Below, one piece after another: positions 43,459-49,306 of a stretch of 49,306 bases of DNA (positions are counted from its first letter, which is position 1; each line of letters starts with the position of its first letter). The translations under genes and the position numbers were made by a program. The notes under the pieces were generated by a model. The model was not told where the DNA came from, did no database searches, and worked only from the letters and a program-made list of their open reading frames with translations. This DNA is from Mesorhizobium sp. L2C084A000 (lineage in GTDB: Bacteria > Pseudomonadota > Alphaproteobacteria > Rhizobiales > Rhizobiaceae), in NCBI RefSeq assembly GCF_000502875.1, contig NZ_AYWX01000009.1:51839-101144 (forward strand), written 5' to 3'.

Positions 43459-44076
43459 CTAAGCCCTCCTGGTCTCGTCGCGTGCCTGAACGATCGCCGC
43501 AACGATGTTGGGATAGGCCGCGCAGCGACATAGATTGCCGCTCATATATTCGCGAATATCATCTTCCGATCCAGCATGGCCTTCGTTGATGCAACCGATG
43601 GCGGACATGATCTGACCCGGTGTGCAATAGCCGCATTGAAAGGCATCGTGGTCGACGAAGGCCTGCTGGACCGGATGCAGGTCCCCGTCCGCCGAAGCCA
43701 GGCCTTCCACCGTTGTGATCTCCCGGCCCTGGTTCATGACGGCAAAGCTCAAGCACGACAGTACCCGCTTTCCGTCGATCAGCACCGTGCAGGCACCACA
43801 CTGACCGTGATCGCAACCTTTCTTGGTGCCGGTCAGGCCGACATGGTCGCGCAGCGCGTCAAGCAGGCTGGTTCGATTGTCGAGCGCGAGGTTGTAGGTC
43901 TGCTTGTTGATACGCATCGAAACCGCCGACAAATCGCGCGGTTCGGCCGGTTTTGCGGACGCGGGCTGGGCAGCTCTCGTTGGGGAATTCACAAGCGGCA
44001 TCACCGCCGCCGCCGAAACAGAGGCCGTCATGAACATGCGTCTGCTCAAGCCGCTGGAAATTTTGGCATCGGACAT
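43459..44076 (-). CDS. Molybdenum hydroxylase 2Fe-2S subunit with Tat signal (PaoA/YagT-like)
   Basis: A 205-residue iron-sulphur subunit. The twin-arginine signal SRRMFMTASVSAAAV (Arg11–Arg12 region) directs the folded complex to the periplasm. Two 2Fe-2S sites are visible: the plant-type CDHGQCGACTVLIDG with its distal Cys, and the C-terminal CGYCTPGQ plus NLCRCAAYPNI. It leads the three-gene operon, and a candidate stress promoter lies 37 bases upstream. It is the usual first electron acceptor from molybdenum. Confidence 0.93.
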   Translation of the reverse strand: MSDAKISSGLSRRMFMTASVSAAAVMPLVNSPTRAAQPASAKPAEPRDLSAVSMRINKQTYNLALDNRTSLLDALRDHVGLTGTKKGCDHGQCGACTVLIDGKRVLSCLSFAVMNQGREITTVEGLASADGDLHPVQQAFVDHDAFQCGYCTPGQIMSAIGCINEGHAGSEDDIREYMSGNLCRCAAYPNIVAAIVQARDETRRA

Positions 44077-44112
44077 GGCTGGCTCCGGGCTGGCTGGGTC
44101 TCAAGCGGCCCA

Positions 44113-44137
44113 AACCACTCGCGGAGGGCAAAGTTCC
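44113..44137 (-). promoter_or_regulatory. Candidate EcfG-type promoter of the paoABC-like operon
   Basis: On the minus strand GGAAC, 16 bases, GGTT, 37 bases upstream of the Fe-S subunit start. One base differs from the ideal CGTT. A second box faces the other way 50 bases further right. Confidence 0.5.
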
Positions 44138-44186
44138 CTCCTCACGAGCCTGTGATCCTTTTTCTGCTGGCCGGATCGATGCAATC

Positions 44187-44212
44187 GGAACCTCCCCGGT
44201 CAAGCGATGGTT
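44187..44212 (+). promoter_or_regulatory. Candidate EcfG-type promoter
   Basis: GGAAC, 17 bases, GGTT on the plus strand, ending 28 bases before the ATG of a small membrane protein gene. Together with the minus-strand box at 44113–44137 it makes a divergent pair. Confidence 0.55.
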
Positions 44213-44240
44213 GTGTGCCAAGAGCCGGAAGGAGGCGATC

Positions 44241-44411
44241 ATGAGCGATGGTCGGCATGGCAAGGACGGCGACAATGGACCTGTATTCTCTGCGGAGCAG
44301 GCGAGACAAGGCGAGATCATCCTGCGAACGCGCACCCGTCGGGTCATCTTCATAGCCGGCTTGGTCGGTGTCGTGATCCTGGCCCTCGTCGTGAGGTTGG
44401 CAATCGGCTGA
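44241..44411 (+). CDS. Small C-terminal-anchored membrane protein
   Basis: Fifty-six residues: a hydrophilic start (SDGRHGKDGDNGPVFSAEQ), a short helix, then one membrane span (VIFIAGLVGVVILALVVRLA). The ATG has an ideal GGAGGCGATC site. Small proteins of this shape are common in rhizobial stress regulons without known function; the stress-type promoter just upstream fits this. Confidence 0.7.
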   Translation: MSDGRHGKDGDNGPVFSAEQARQGEIILRTRTRRVIFIAGLVGVVILALVVRLAIG

Positions 44412-44522
44412 ACCAATTCCCCTCGCCTGCTGCTGCGCTCTCCCCGGCCCGAAAAGCGTTAGCCTGCGCGCGGCGGTGTTTGGCCATGCCGGGCGATGGC
44501 ATTGGCTACGCGAACTTCTGTT

Positions 44523-44547
44523 GGAACCAGCGCGTCAAATCGACGTT
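44523..44547 (+). promoter_or_regulatory. EcfG-type promoter
   Basis: GGAAC, 16 bases, CGTT: a perfect match, ending 26 bases upstream of the small basic protein gene at 44574. Confidence 0.75.
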
Positions 44548-44573
44548 CAGCCCTTATTCAATAGGAGCAGGCC

Positions 44574-44891
44574 ATGCCACGAGGCGACAAATCGAAATAC
44601 ACTGACAAGCAGGAGCGTAAGGCCGACCACATTGCCGAAGGCTACGAGAAGCGCGGGGTTTCGGACAAGGAAGCAGAGCGGCGTGCATGGGCTACCGTCA
44701 ACAAGGACGATGGCGGTGGCAAGAAGGAAGGCGGTTCGGGCCGCGGCAAACACACGGGCCATCTCGCGGCGCACAAAGGCGGTAAAAGCGGCGGCAAGGC
44801 ATCGGCATCACGGTCTGCCGCAAGCCGATCCGAATCGGCAAAGAAAGCTGCAGCGACCCGCAAGCGCAATGCGGAACACCGCGCCCATTGA
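44574..44891 (+). CDS. Small basic protein, 'plasmid stabilization'-annotated family
   Basis: A 105-residue, very basic, low-complexity protein. MPRGDKSKYTDKQERKADHI, EGYEKRGVSDKEAERRAWATVNK and a Gly/Lys/Ser tail (SGGKASASRSAASRSESAKK) are typical of a family often labelled plasmid stabilization protein, although no evidence of such a role is visible here. The composition of the tail suggests binding to nucleic acid. The ATG follows AGGAG and a perfect stress-type promoter. Confidence 0.8.
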   Translation: MPRGDKSKYTDKQERKADHIAEGYEKRGVSDKEAERRAWATVNKDDGGGKKEGGSGRGKHTGHLAAHKGGKSGGKASASRSAASRSESAKKAAATRKRNAEHRAH

Positions 44892-44931
44892 TCTTGGCGA
44901 CGGCCTTGGGCCGAACGATGGAAGCACAGGG

Positions 44932-45375
44932 ATGAAATCTCAGCTCGTCAATGAGATCGGCGGACAACGGACATTCGTCGTGGTGCTCGACCCAGGCGAA
45001 GAAGCGTTCGCGGCACTGACCGCCTTCGCGGTCGACCAGGAGATCGGCAGTGCGTCCTTGACCGCCATAGGGGCTTTCGAAAAAGCCACCGTGGGCTGGT
45101 TTGATCCGACCGCGAAGACCTACCGCAAAATCCCCATCGGCGAACAGTGCGAGGTTCTGAGCGCGATCGGCGATGTTGCACTGGGTGATGATGACAAGCC
45201 CAGCCTGCACGTCCATGCGGTGCTTGGATTGAGCGACGGCACCACCCGGGGTGGACATCTGCTTGACGGCATCGTTCGACCAACGCTCGAAATCACCCTG
45301 GTGGAAGCGCCCGGTCATCTGCGCCGCAGCAAGCGTCCGGACCTCGGTGTCGCGCTGATCGATCTGGCCGACTGA
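44932..45375 (+). CDS. PPC/DUF296 domain protein
   Basis: A 147-residue single-domain protein: TFVVVLDPGEEAFAALTAFA, ASLTAIGAFEKATVGWFD and the metal-binding-like HVHAVLGLSDGTTRGGHLLDG are the PPC (plant and prokaryote conserved) fold, a trimer related to the DNA-associated domain of plant AT-hook proteins. The bacterial role is unknown. It lies 40 bases after the small basic protein gene and is probably in the same transcript. Confidence 0.88.
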   Translation: MKSQLVNEIGGQRTFVVVLDPGEEAFAALTAFAVDQEIGSASLTAIGAFEKATVGWFDPTAKTYRKIPIGEQCEVLSAIGDVALGDDDKPSLHVHAVLGLSDGTTRGGHLLDGIVRPTLEITLVEAPGHLRRSKRPDLGVALIDLAD

Positions 45376-45397
45376 TCTACAGCCCTCTGTCTCGTTC

Positions 45398-46672
45398 TCA
45401 CGCTTTTTTGCTCCGCTCAGCAGGCGCTGTGTCCGGCGCAGCTTCCCACCCGAACACGCTGCGCCCGCCAAGCAGATGCGATTGGTCGAATTCTCCCGCG
45501 ACAATTTCCTTCAGGCTGGGGCCGGTCACGTATCGCTCGACTTGCCGCGACTGATCGTCGAGCCGCCTCAAGGCGCCGATTTCTTCATCGCGACCGAGCT
45601 TTGCCTTCTGCACGGCCGACTTCAGAACCCCGATCGTCTCGTCATAGACCTTCAGCGGTACCGGAAATGGATGCCTGTCCTTGCCGCCATGCGCCAGCGA
45701 GAAGCGGCCGGGATCGGAAAAACGGCAAGGAGCGCCATGCACCACCTCGGCAACGAGGGCCAGCGCGCGCACTGTGCGTGCGCCGACGCCGGGGACCAGA
45801 AGGAGCTCGGCGAAATCGGTGGGACCGCGGTCCGCGGCGGCTGCGATATTGCCGTGTAGGCGATGCATGACGACATCGCTTTCGCGAACGTCATGGTGGG
45901 CCGGCATGACCAAATGCGGCAGCAGCGGTTGTTCCGGTTCCTGCCGGCGCGTCGGCTCCGCGCCTCGCTCCAATGCCGCCAGCTCGCCCAGGATGCGATC
46001 CGGTCCGAGATTCTGCAAAAGGTCAAGTTGCCCTTGGCGGGACGCCTCGGCACGCCGGTCGGTCAGGTTGACGATCTCGCCTTGATTGGCCCCTTCGATA
46101 GCGGCATGCGGCTGGTCGACAAAACTCTTCAGGCCCTCGGAGAGCCAATGGTAGCGGCGCGCCACCTTGCTGTCGCCGTTCATGCCTTGCTGCACCACAA
46201 CCCAGTGACCGTCATCGGCGACGATAAAGCCATGCAGATAGAGATCGAAACCGTCCTGGACGGCGGCGCTGTCGACCTTGGCGACCAGCCGGCTGGCGGT
46301 TGCCAGGCCCGCTCCGTCGAAGCCGACGCGTTGGCCGATGGCTTCCAGCTCATGCGGGGTTTTGCGCGAATGCGCGCCGCGGCCACCGCAGACATGAATG
46401 CCGAGCTCGCCGGAAAGCGGCGTGAGGCCACGCTTCAAAGCGCCCACGACGCTGGTCGTGATTCCTGACGAGTGCCAATCCATGCCCATGACAGCACCAA
46501 AGGACTGGAACCAGAATGGATGCGCCAGCCGCCGCAGCAACTCGTCTCGACCATAGTGATGAATGATCGCCTCGCACATCACAGCGCCAAGACGCGTCAT
46601 GCGGTCGCCGAGCCATTTTGGCACGCGCCCGCCATGGAGTGGAAGATCAGCACTTCCCGATCGTTGCGTCAC
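45398..46672 (-). CDS. DUF763 domain-containing protein
   Basis: A 424-residue protein covering the whole DUF763 family length. SADLPLHGGRVPKWLGDRMT at the start, GIHVCGGRGAHSRKTPHEL, and the helix-hairpin-helix-like LLLVPGVGARTVRALALVAE (about 300–319) followed by HGGKDRHPFPVP are its hallmarks. The helix-hairpin-helix implies DNA contact; the activity is unknown. It stands alone, converging on the PPC gene with 22 bases between stops. Confidence 0.9.
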   Translation of the reverse strand: MTQRSGSADLPLHGGRVPKWLGDRMTRLGAVMCEAIIHHYGRDELLRRLAHPFWFQSFGAVMGMDWHSSGITTSVVGALKRGLTPLSGELGIHVCGGRGAHSRKTPHELEAIGQRVGFDGAGLATASRLVAKVDSAAVQDGFDLYLHGFIVADDGHWVVVQQGMNGDSKVARRYHWLSEGLKSFVDQPHAAIEGANQGEIVNLTDRRAEASRQGQLDLLQNLGPDRILGELAALERGAEPTRRQEPEQPLLPHLVMPAHHDVRESDVVMHRLHGNIAAAADRGPTDFAELLLVPGVGARTVRALALVAEVVHGAPCRFSDPGRFSLAHGGKDRHPFPVPLKVYDETIGVLKSAVQKAKLGRDEEIGALRRLDDQSRQVERYVTGPSLKEIVAGEFDQSHLLGGRSVFGWEAAPDTAPAERSKKA

Positions 46673-46774
46673 GTCCTGCTACCTGTTCTGGTGTCCGTCA
46701 TTCTCTTAACAGATAGGCAGCCCAACCGCGCAAGGAAGCATGGACACTTCCCACCCGGGCCGGGTTAGCGGACG

Positions 46775-47383
46775 TCAAGTCCAGTTCGAGAGAACCGTTT
46801 CCATCTCAACCGTCTCGACCTGTTGCGCGAAACGTTGGTGGTAAACGGTCAGCAGTGCATCATGGGTTGCGTCGGAAGAACTGCACAGCGCGTCCGTGAC
46901 GAGAACCACGCGATAGCCGAAATCGATGGCCCCGAGCACCGTAGCCAGAACGCAAACATCCGTTTCGCCGCCGGTGATGACCAGCGTATCGATGCCGCGC
47001 TCCACCAGGAGCGCTCTGAGACGCCCTTCGAACCAGGGCGAGTAGATGTGCTTGTCGACGATCGCCGCTGGCGGGCAGTAGCCGGCTAAAGACGGCAACA
47101 ATTCGGTCATTTCGGGCCCGATCGTCTCGATCGTCAGGGAAGCCCAGCGCTGATAATAGCGCTTCCATGTGCCGACCCCTTGCCCCGGCTTCCCGGCGGG
47201 CAGGAAGCGTGTAAAGACCGTCTGTGGCGCGCGTCTTTCGACCAGCCTCTCGATCTGCGGGAGAACCCGGGTGATCCAGGGTGTTGCCCATTCAGACGGC
47301 TCTGCAAATAGCCGCTGCATATCCACGCAGATATGCATGCATCGATCGCCGAGAGGACCGTATGCCAGCCCCGGCATCGACAT
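46775..47383 (-). CDS. Cysteine hydrolase, isochorismatase family
   Basis: From the ATG at 47383, which follows GGAGAAGCGCTG, a 202-residue alpha/beta hydrolase: catalytic Asp in HICVDMQRLF, a Lys in IVDKHIYSPW and the nucleophile Cys in GGETDVCVLATVLGA. Family members hydrolyse isochorismate, nicotinamide, N-carbamoyl amines or similar; the substrate is not readable. The frame runs 78 codons further upstream but crosses the promoter region. A perfect stress-type promoter lies about 65 bases before the start. Confidence 0.87.
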   Translation of the reverse strand: MSMPGLAYGPLGDRCMHICVDMQRLFAEPSEWATPWITRVLPQIERLVERRAPQTVFTRFLPAGKPGQGVGTWKRYYQRWASLTIETIGPEMTELLPSLAGYCPPAAIVDKHIYSPWFEGRLRALLVERGIDTLVITGGETDVCVLATVLGAIDFGYRVVLVTDALCSSSDATHDALLTVYHQRFAQQVETVEMETVLSNWT

Positions 47384-47445
47384 CAGCGCTTCTCCGACCG
47401 GCGATGCATTTTCCCTGTTTCCTCCCGTTGTCGGCAAAGACACGC

Positions 47446-47470
47446 AACGCCGCGCGCAAGCACTGGTTCC
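47446..47470 (-). promoter_or_regulatory. EcfG-type promoter of the cysteine hydrolase gene
   Basis: On the minus strand GGAAC, 16 bases, CGTT: a perfect match. It is back to back with a plus-strand box 13 bases away. Confidence 0.75.
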
Positions 47471-47483
47471 TGAGATAGCCACA

Positions 47484-47508
47484 GGAACCGACGTAAAGGG
47501 CTGGCGTT
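47484..47508 (+). promoter_or_regulatory. EcfG-type promoter of the GFA–HD genes
   Basis: GGAAC, 16 bases, CGTT on the plus strand, 27 bases upstream of a short leader frame at 47536 and 77 bases before the GFA gene. Confidence 0.75.
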
Positions 47509-47535
47509 TCCGCTGAGATGAATGGAGGTGCTCGC

Positions 47536-47595
47536 ATGAGACCGCGCGAGAGGCGTTGGAGCGGCAAGTCAGCCGGGGCGCCAAAATGGAACTGA
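47536..47595 (+). CDS. Possible 19-residue leader peptide overlapping the GFA gene
   Basis: ATG to TGA encodes MRPRERRWSGKSAGAPKWN. It has the best ribosome site in the area (GGAGGTG five bases before the ATG), while the GFA start at 47586 has none. Its stop lies seven bases past the GFA ATG, so ribosomes ending here could restart on GFA. It may be a coupling leader, or this site may be fortuitous. Confidence 0.4.
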   Translation: MRPRERRWSGKSAGAPKWN

Positions 47596-47981
47596 GCGGA
47601 GGATGTCTCTGCGGCACGATCCGCTTCCGCGTTGGAAGCGAACCGAGAGTGCATTACTGCCATTGTGATATGTGCCGGCGGGCGACCGGCAGTGCGTTCG
47701 CGGTTCTGGCCTGGGTGCCTTCCCAAAGCGTGACCTGGACCAATGCGATGCCGACCTATCGCAGGTCTTCGCCGATTGCCCGGAGGGGCTTCTGCTCCGC
47801 CTGCGGGTCACCGCTCAGCCTTGCCTATGACGCATCGCCCGGAGAGGTCGCGCTGCATATCGGAACGTTCGACGATCCGGCTCGCCTGGAACCGCGCTAC
47901 AATTATGGATCGAGGCAGCGACTTGGCTGGGTTTGCTGCGGAATAGACCTGCCGCACCACGATACCGAGGAGCGATGGTGA
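47586..47981 (+). CDS. GFA-family (glutathione-dependent formaldehyde-activating/CENP-V fold) protein
   Basis: A 131-residue zinc-binding protein. The metal cysteines are clear: GGCLCGTIRF, HYCHCDMCRRATGS and FCSACGSPL. The family is named after the glutathione-dependent formaldehyde-activating enzyme, but most members have no proven activity. The ATG overlaps the leader frame upstream. An HD-domain gene follows after 24 bases, probably in the same transcript. Confidence 0.9.
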   Translation: MELSGGCLCGTIRFRVGSEPRVHYCHCDMCRRATGSAFAVLAWVPSQSVTWTNAMPTYRRSSPIARRGFCSACGSPLSLAYDASPGEVALHIGTFDDPARLEPRYNYGSRQRLGWVCCGIDLPHHDTEERW

Positions 47982-48005
47982 AACCAGGTCTGAAGGACAA
48001 GCCAG

Positions 48006-48437
48006 ATGAGCATGTTTTACCGGGCGGCCAAGATTGCCGAAGAGGTCCACGCAGCACAGCGCGACAAGACCGGGCGACCGTATATCGAGCACTGCCGCCG
48101 TATCGTTGACGCGGTCGAAACCAAGGACCAGAAGGTCGTCGCCTATCTCCATGACGTCCTCGAAAAGGGCGAAGGCTGGGACCGGACCAAGTTGGAAGAG
48201 GCCGGTTTTGGCCCGACGATCGCTTCGGCCGTCGACGCCATGTCGCGCAGGTCCGGTGAGGATTACTTCGCGTTTGTGCGACGAGCGGCATCGAATCCAT
48301 TGGCGCTGCCGGTGAAGCGCGCGGATCTGGCGGACAATATCTGGCAGGCACGACAGGTCGGGGCATCGACTGTCAAATATGAGGAGGCACTATGCATCCT
48401 TGATGACGAGTTTCCGCGCCGTCAGCACCAGCCTTGA
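48006..48437 (+). CDS. HD-domain phosphohydrolase (SpoT/MESH1-like fold)
   Basis: A 143-residue stand-alone HD protein. It opens with AAKIAEEVHAAQRDKTGRPYIEH (shown to 20 or so residues), then AYLHDVLEKGEGW carries the HD pair and VKRADLADNIW the last Asp. This is the hydrolase layout of RelA/SpoT N-terminal domains without the synthetase. A (p)ppGpp or nucleotide hydrolase is possible, but the ED motif of true SpoT hydrolases is not obvious (DVLEKGE). Confidence 0.8.
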   Translation: MSMFYRAAKIAEEVHAAQRDKTGRPYIEHCRRIVDAVETKDQKVVAYLHDVLEKGEGWDRTKLEEAGFGPTIASAVDAMSRRSGEDYFAFVRRAASNPLALPVKRADLADNIWQARQVGASTVKYEEALCILDDEFPRRQHQP

Positions 48438-48467
48438 ATTCAGATCGCCCCGCTGCGAACGGGCAAT

Positions 48468-48878
48468 CTACTCCGGGACGTGGGGCGTGTGCCGTCTGTC
48501 CTCCGCGGGCTCGGCATCGATGCGCGCCTTTTCCGGATCGAATGCACCATGACGTGCAATGGGCCGCGCCGCGGTTTCAGGCGTCTCGTATGCCCACATG
48601 ACATCGTCAGCCGAGCTGCCCACCGCATGGACGCGCCAGTAGCTCGCGGTGCCTTTCAAAGGGGAGCGGCTGGTGGTGTTCGTCTTTTCGAAAAGGTCGA
48701 AATAGATGTCTTCGAAAGGGATGTAGAACACGGGCTCATGTCCTTCTTCCTGAAGCACTTTCGCCCGTTCCGTGGCAGCGACTATGGCGTCGGAAAATCG
48801 TACCGTCACCGTGCCGGCAAACGGTTCTATGGCCAGTTGGCCAGCATGGTGTGTTGAGATTGCGCCTGAAGCTTGCAT
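48468..48878 (-). CDS. DUF427 domain-containing protein
   Basis: A 136-residue single-domain protein. VFYIPFEDIYFDLFEKTNTT, PLKGTASYWRV and DDVMWAYETPETAA are the DUF427 pattern, a small beta-rich fold found alone or in tandem in many bacteria. The function is unknown. It converges on the HD gene. A near-consensus stress promoter box lies 65 bases upstream. Confidence 0.88.
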   Translation of the reverse strand: MQASGAISTHHAGQLAIEPFAGTVTVRFSDAIVAATERAKVLQEEGHEPVFYIPFEDIYFDLFEKTNTTSRSPLKGTASYWRVHAVGSSADDVMWAYETPETAARPIARHGAFDPEKARIDAEPAEDRRHTPHVPE

Positions 48879-48943
48879 TCAAATTCTCCCTGGCTGCCAA
48901 TTGATTGCGAGACCGCATTTCGGTTCGTCATGCATGGAGACGA

Positions 48944-48968
48944 AATGCACGGCGATGCGTCAGGTTCC
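48944..48968 (-). promoter_or_regulatory. Weak EcfG-type promoter candidate before DUF427 gene
   Basis: On the minus strand GGAAC, 16 bases, CATT. The -35 part is perfect and spacing is right, but the -10 part has one mismatch. Confidence 0.4.
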
Positions 48969-49002
48969 GGTCTGTACTATGAGGTCGAATGACGACCCCA
49001 CT

Positions 49003-49306
49003 TCAGCGCTTGCCATGGCTATCGAGAAACGCAGCCAACAATCGCGAAACCTGATCAGAAGCCTCACGCGTCGGGAAGTGTCCGATGCCATCCAGCACCA
49101 CCCGCCTGTAGAACGCGGTGAAATGCTTTTCGAGCCCCTCTGAGGACTGGGCAAACACAACGCGGTCGTCGCCACCATGAAGCGTCAGGATTGGCACCGT
49201 GATGATCTTGACCGCTGCTTGCCGGCGGGCGAGTTCGGCATAGCGTGGATCGGGCTCGGCCTCTTCCCATCTGACCCGATAGGAATGCAACGTCACATCC
49301 GCCCAG
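49003..49306 (-). CDS. Alpha/beta hydrolase, C-terminal part (cut by window edge)
   Basis: About 100 residues of the C-terminal half of an alpha/beta hydrolase; the frame is open to the right edge (WADVTLHSYRVRW). PILTLHGGDDRVVF holds the acidic member of the triad and GIGHFPTREAS the catalytic His; the nucleophile lies outside the window. The substrate cannot be inferred from this part. It is on the same strand as the DUF427 gene, 124 bases upstream of it. Confidence 0.85.
   Translation of the reverse strand, partial: WADVTLHSYRVRWEEAEPDPRYAELARRQAAVKIITVPILTLHGGDDRVVFAQSSEGLEKHFTAFYRRVVLDGIGHFPTREASDQVSRLLAAFLDSHGKR

Overview
The window is GC-rich alphaproteobacterial DNA. Gene content and order (rlpA–DD-carboxypeptidase–tmk–holB–metG–tatD–MBL hydrolase, EcfG-type promoters, PQQ dehydrogenase with XoxJ-like partner) point to the Rhizobiales, most likely a Mesorhizobium or close relative; this is an inference from protein style, not a database match.

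Region 1 (1–10.3 kb). After a DUF3618 stress-type membrane protein, a ten-gene minus-strand operon runs from about 10.19 kb down to 0.96 kb with almost every gene overlapping the next. In transcription order it encodes an exported GlcG/HbpS-like haem-binding protein, a PQQ alcohol dehydrogenase with the Asp-Tyr-Asp lanthanide signature, a XoxJ/MxaJ-like binding protein, a lipoprotein cytochrome c, a haem-copper oxidase (subunit II with fused cytochrome c, subunit I, subunit III, a small membrane protein), a CtaG-type assembly factor and a last cytochrome c. It reads as a complete electron chain from alcohol to oxygen. Subunit I lacks the usual D-channel Asp and K-channel Lys.

Region 2 (10.3–21 kb). 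A spacer with gene remnants is followed by a plus-strand catabolic locus: FadR-type regulator, ABM-domain protein, HpcH/HpaI aldolase, 2-hydroxyacid dehydrogenase, a sugar-type ABC transporter (Tat-exported binding protein, two permeases, ATPase) and a large ApnL-like (apionolactonase family) protein. This looks like uptake and breakdown of a sugar, sugar lactone or sugar acid.

Region 3 (21–24.5 kb). A worn-down integrated element: HGGxSTG protein, a DnaT-like phage protein, small overlapping reading frames, and a frameshifted tyrosine integrase lying beside a tRNA-Ser(UGA).

Region 4 (24.5–33.2 kb). Core housekeeping genes: RlpA, a DD-carboxypeptidase homologue with altered motifs, thymidylate kinase, DNA polymerase III delta', methionyl-tRNA synthetase, TatD hydrolase and a PhnP-like metallohydrolase.

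Region 5 (33.2–49.3 kb). Accessory and stress genes: GNAT acetyltransferase, exported Rid protein divergent from a TetR regulator, stress-type SDR, YciF-like ferritin fold, a HAD phosphatase–HerA-like ATPase fusion, a frameshifted Rid gene, a periplasmic PaoABC-like aldehyde oxidoreductase, small stress proteins, a PPC/DUF296 protein, DUF763, a cysteine hydrolase, GFA-type and HD-type proteins, DUF427 and a partial alpha/beta hydrolase. Many starts are preceded by GGAAC-N16/17-xxTT boxes, the pattern bound by the general stress sigma factor EcfG/RpoE2, so much of this region is probably one stress regulon.
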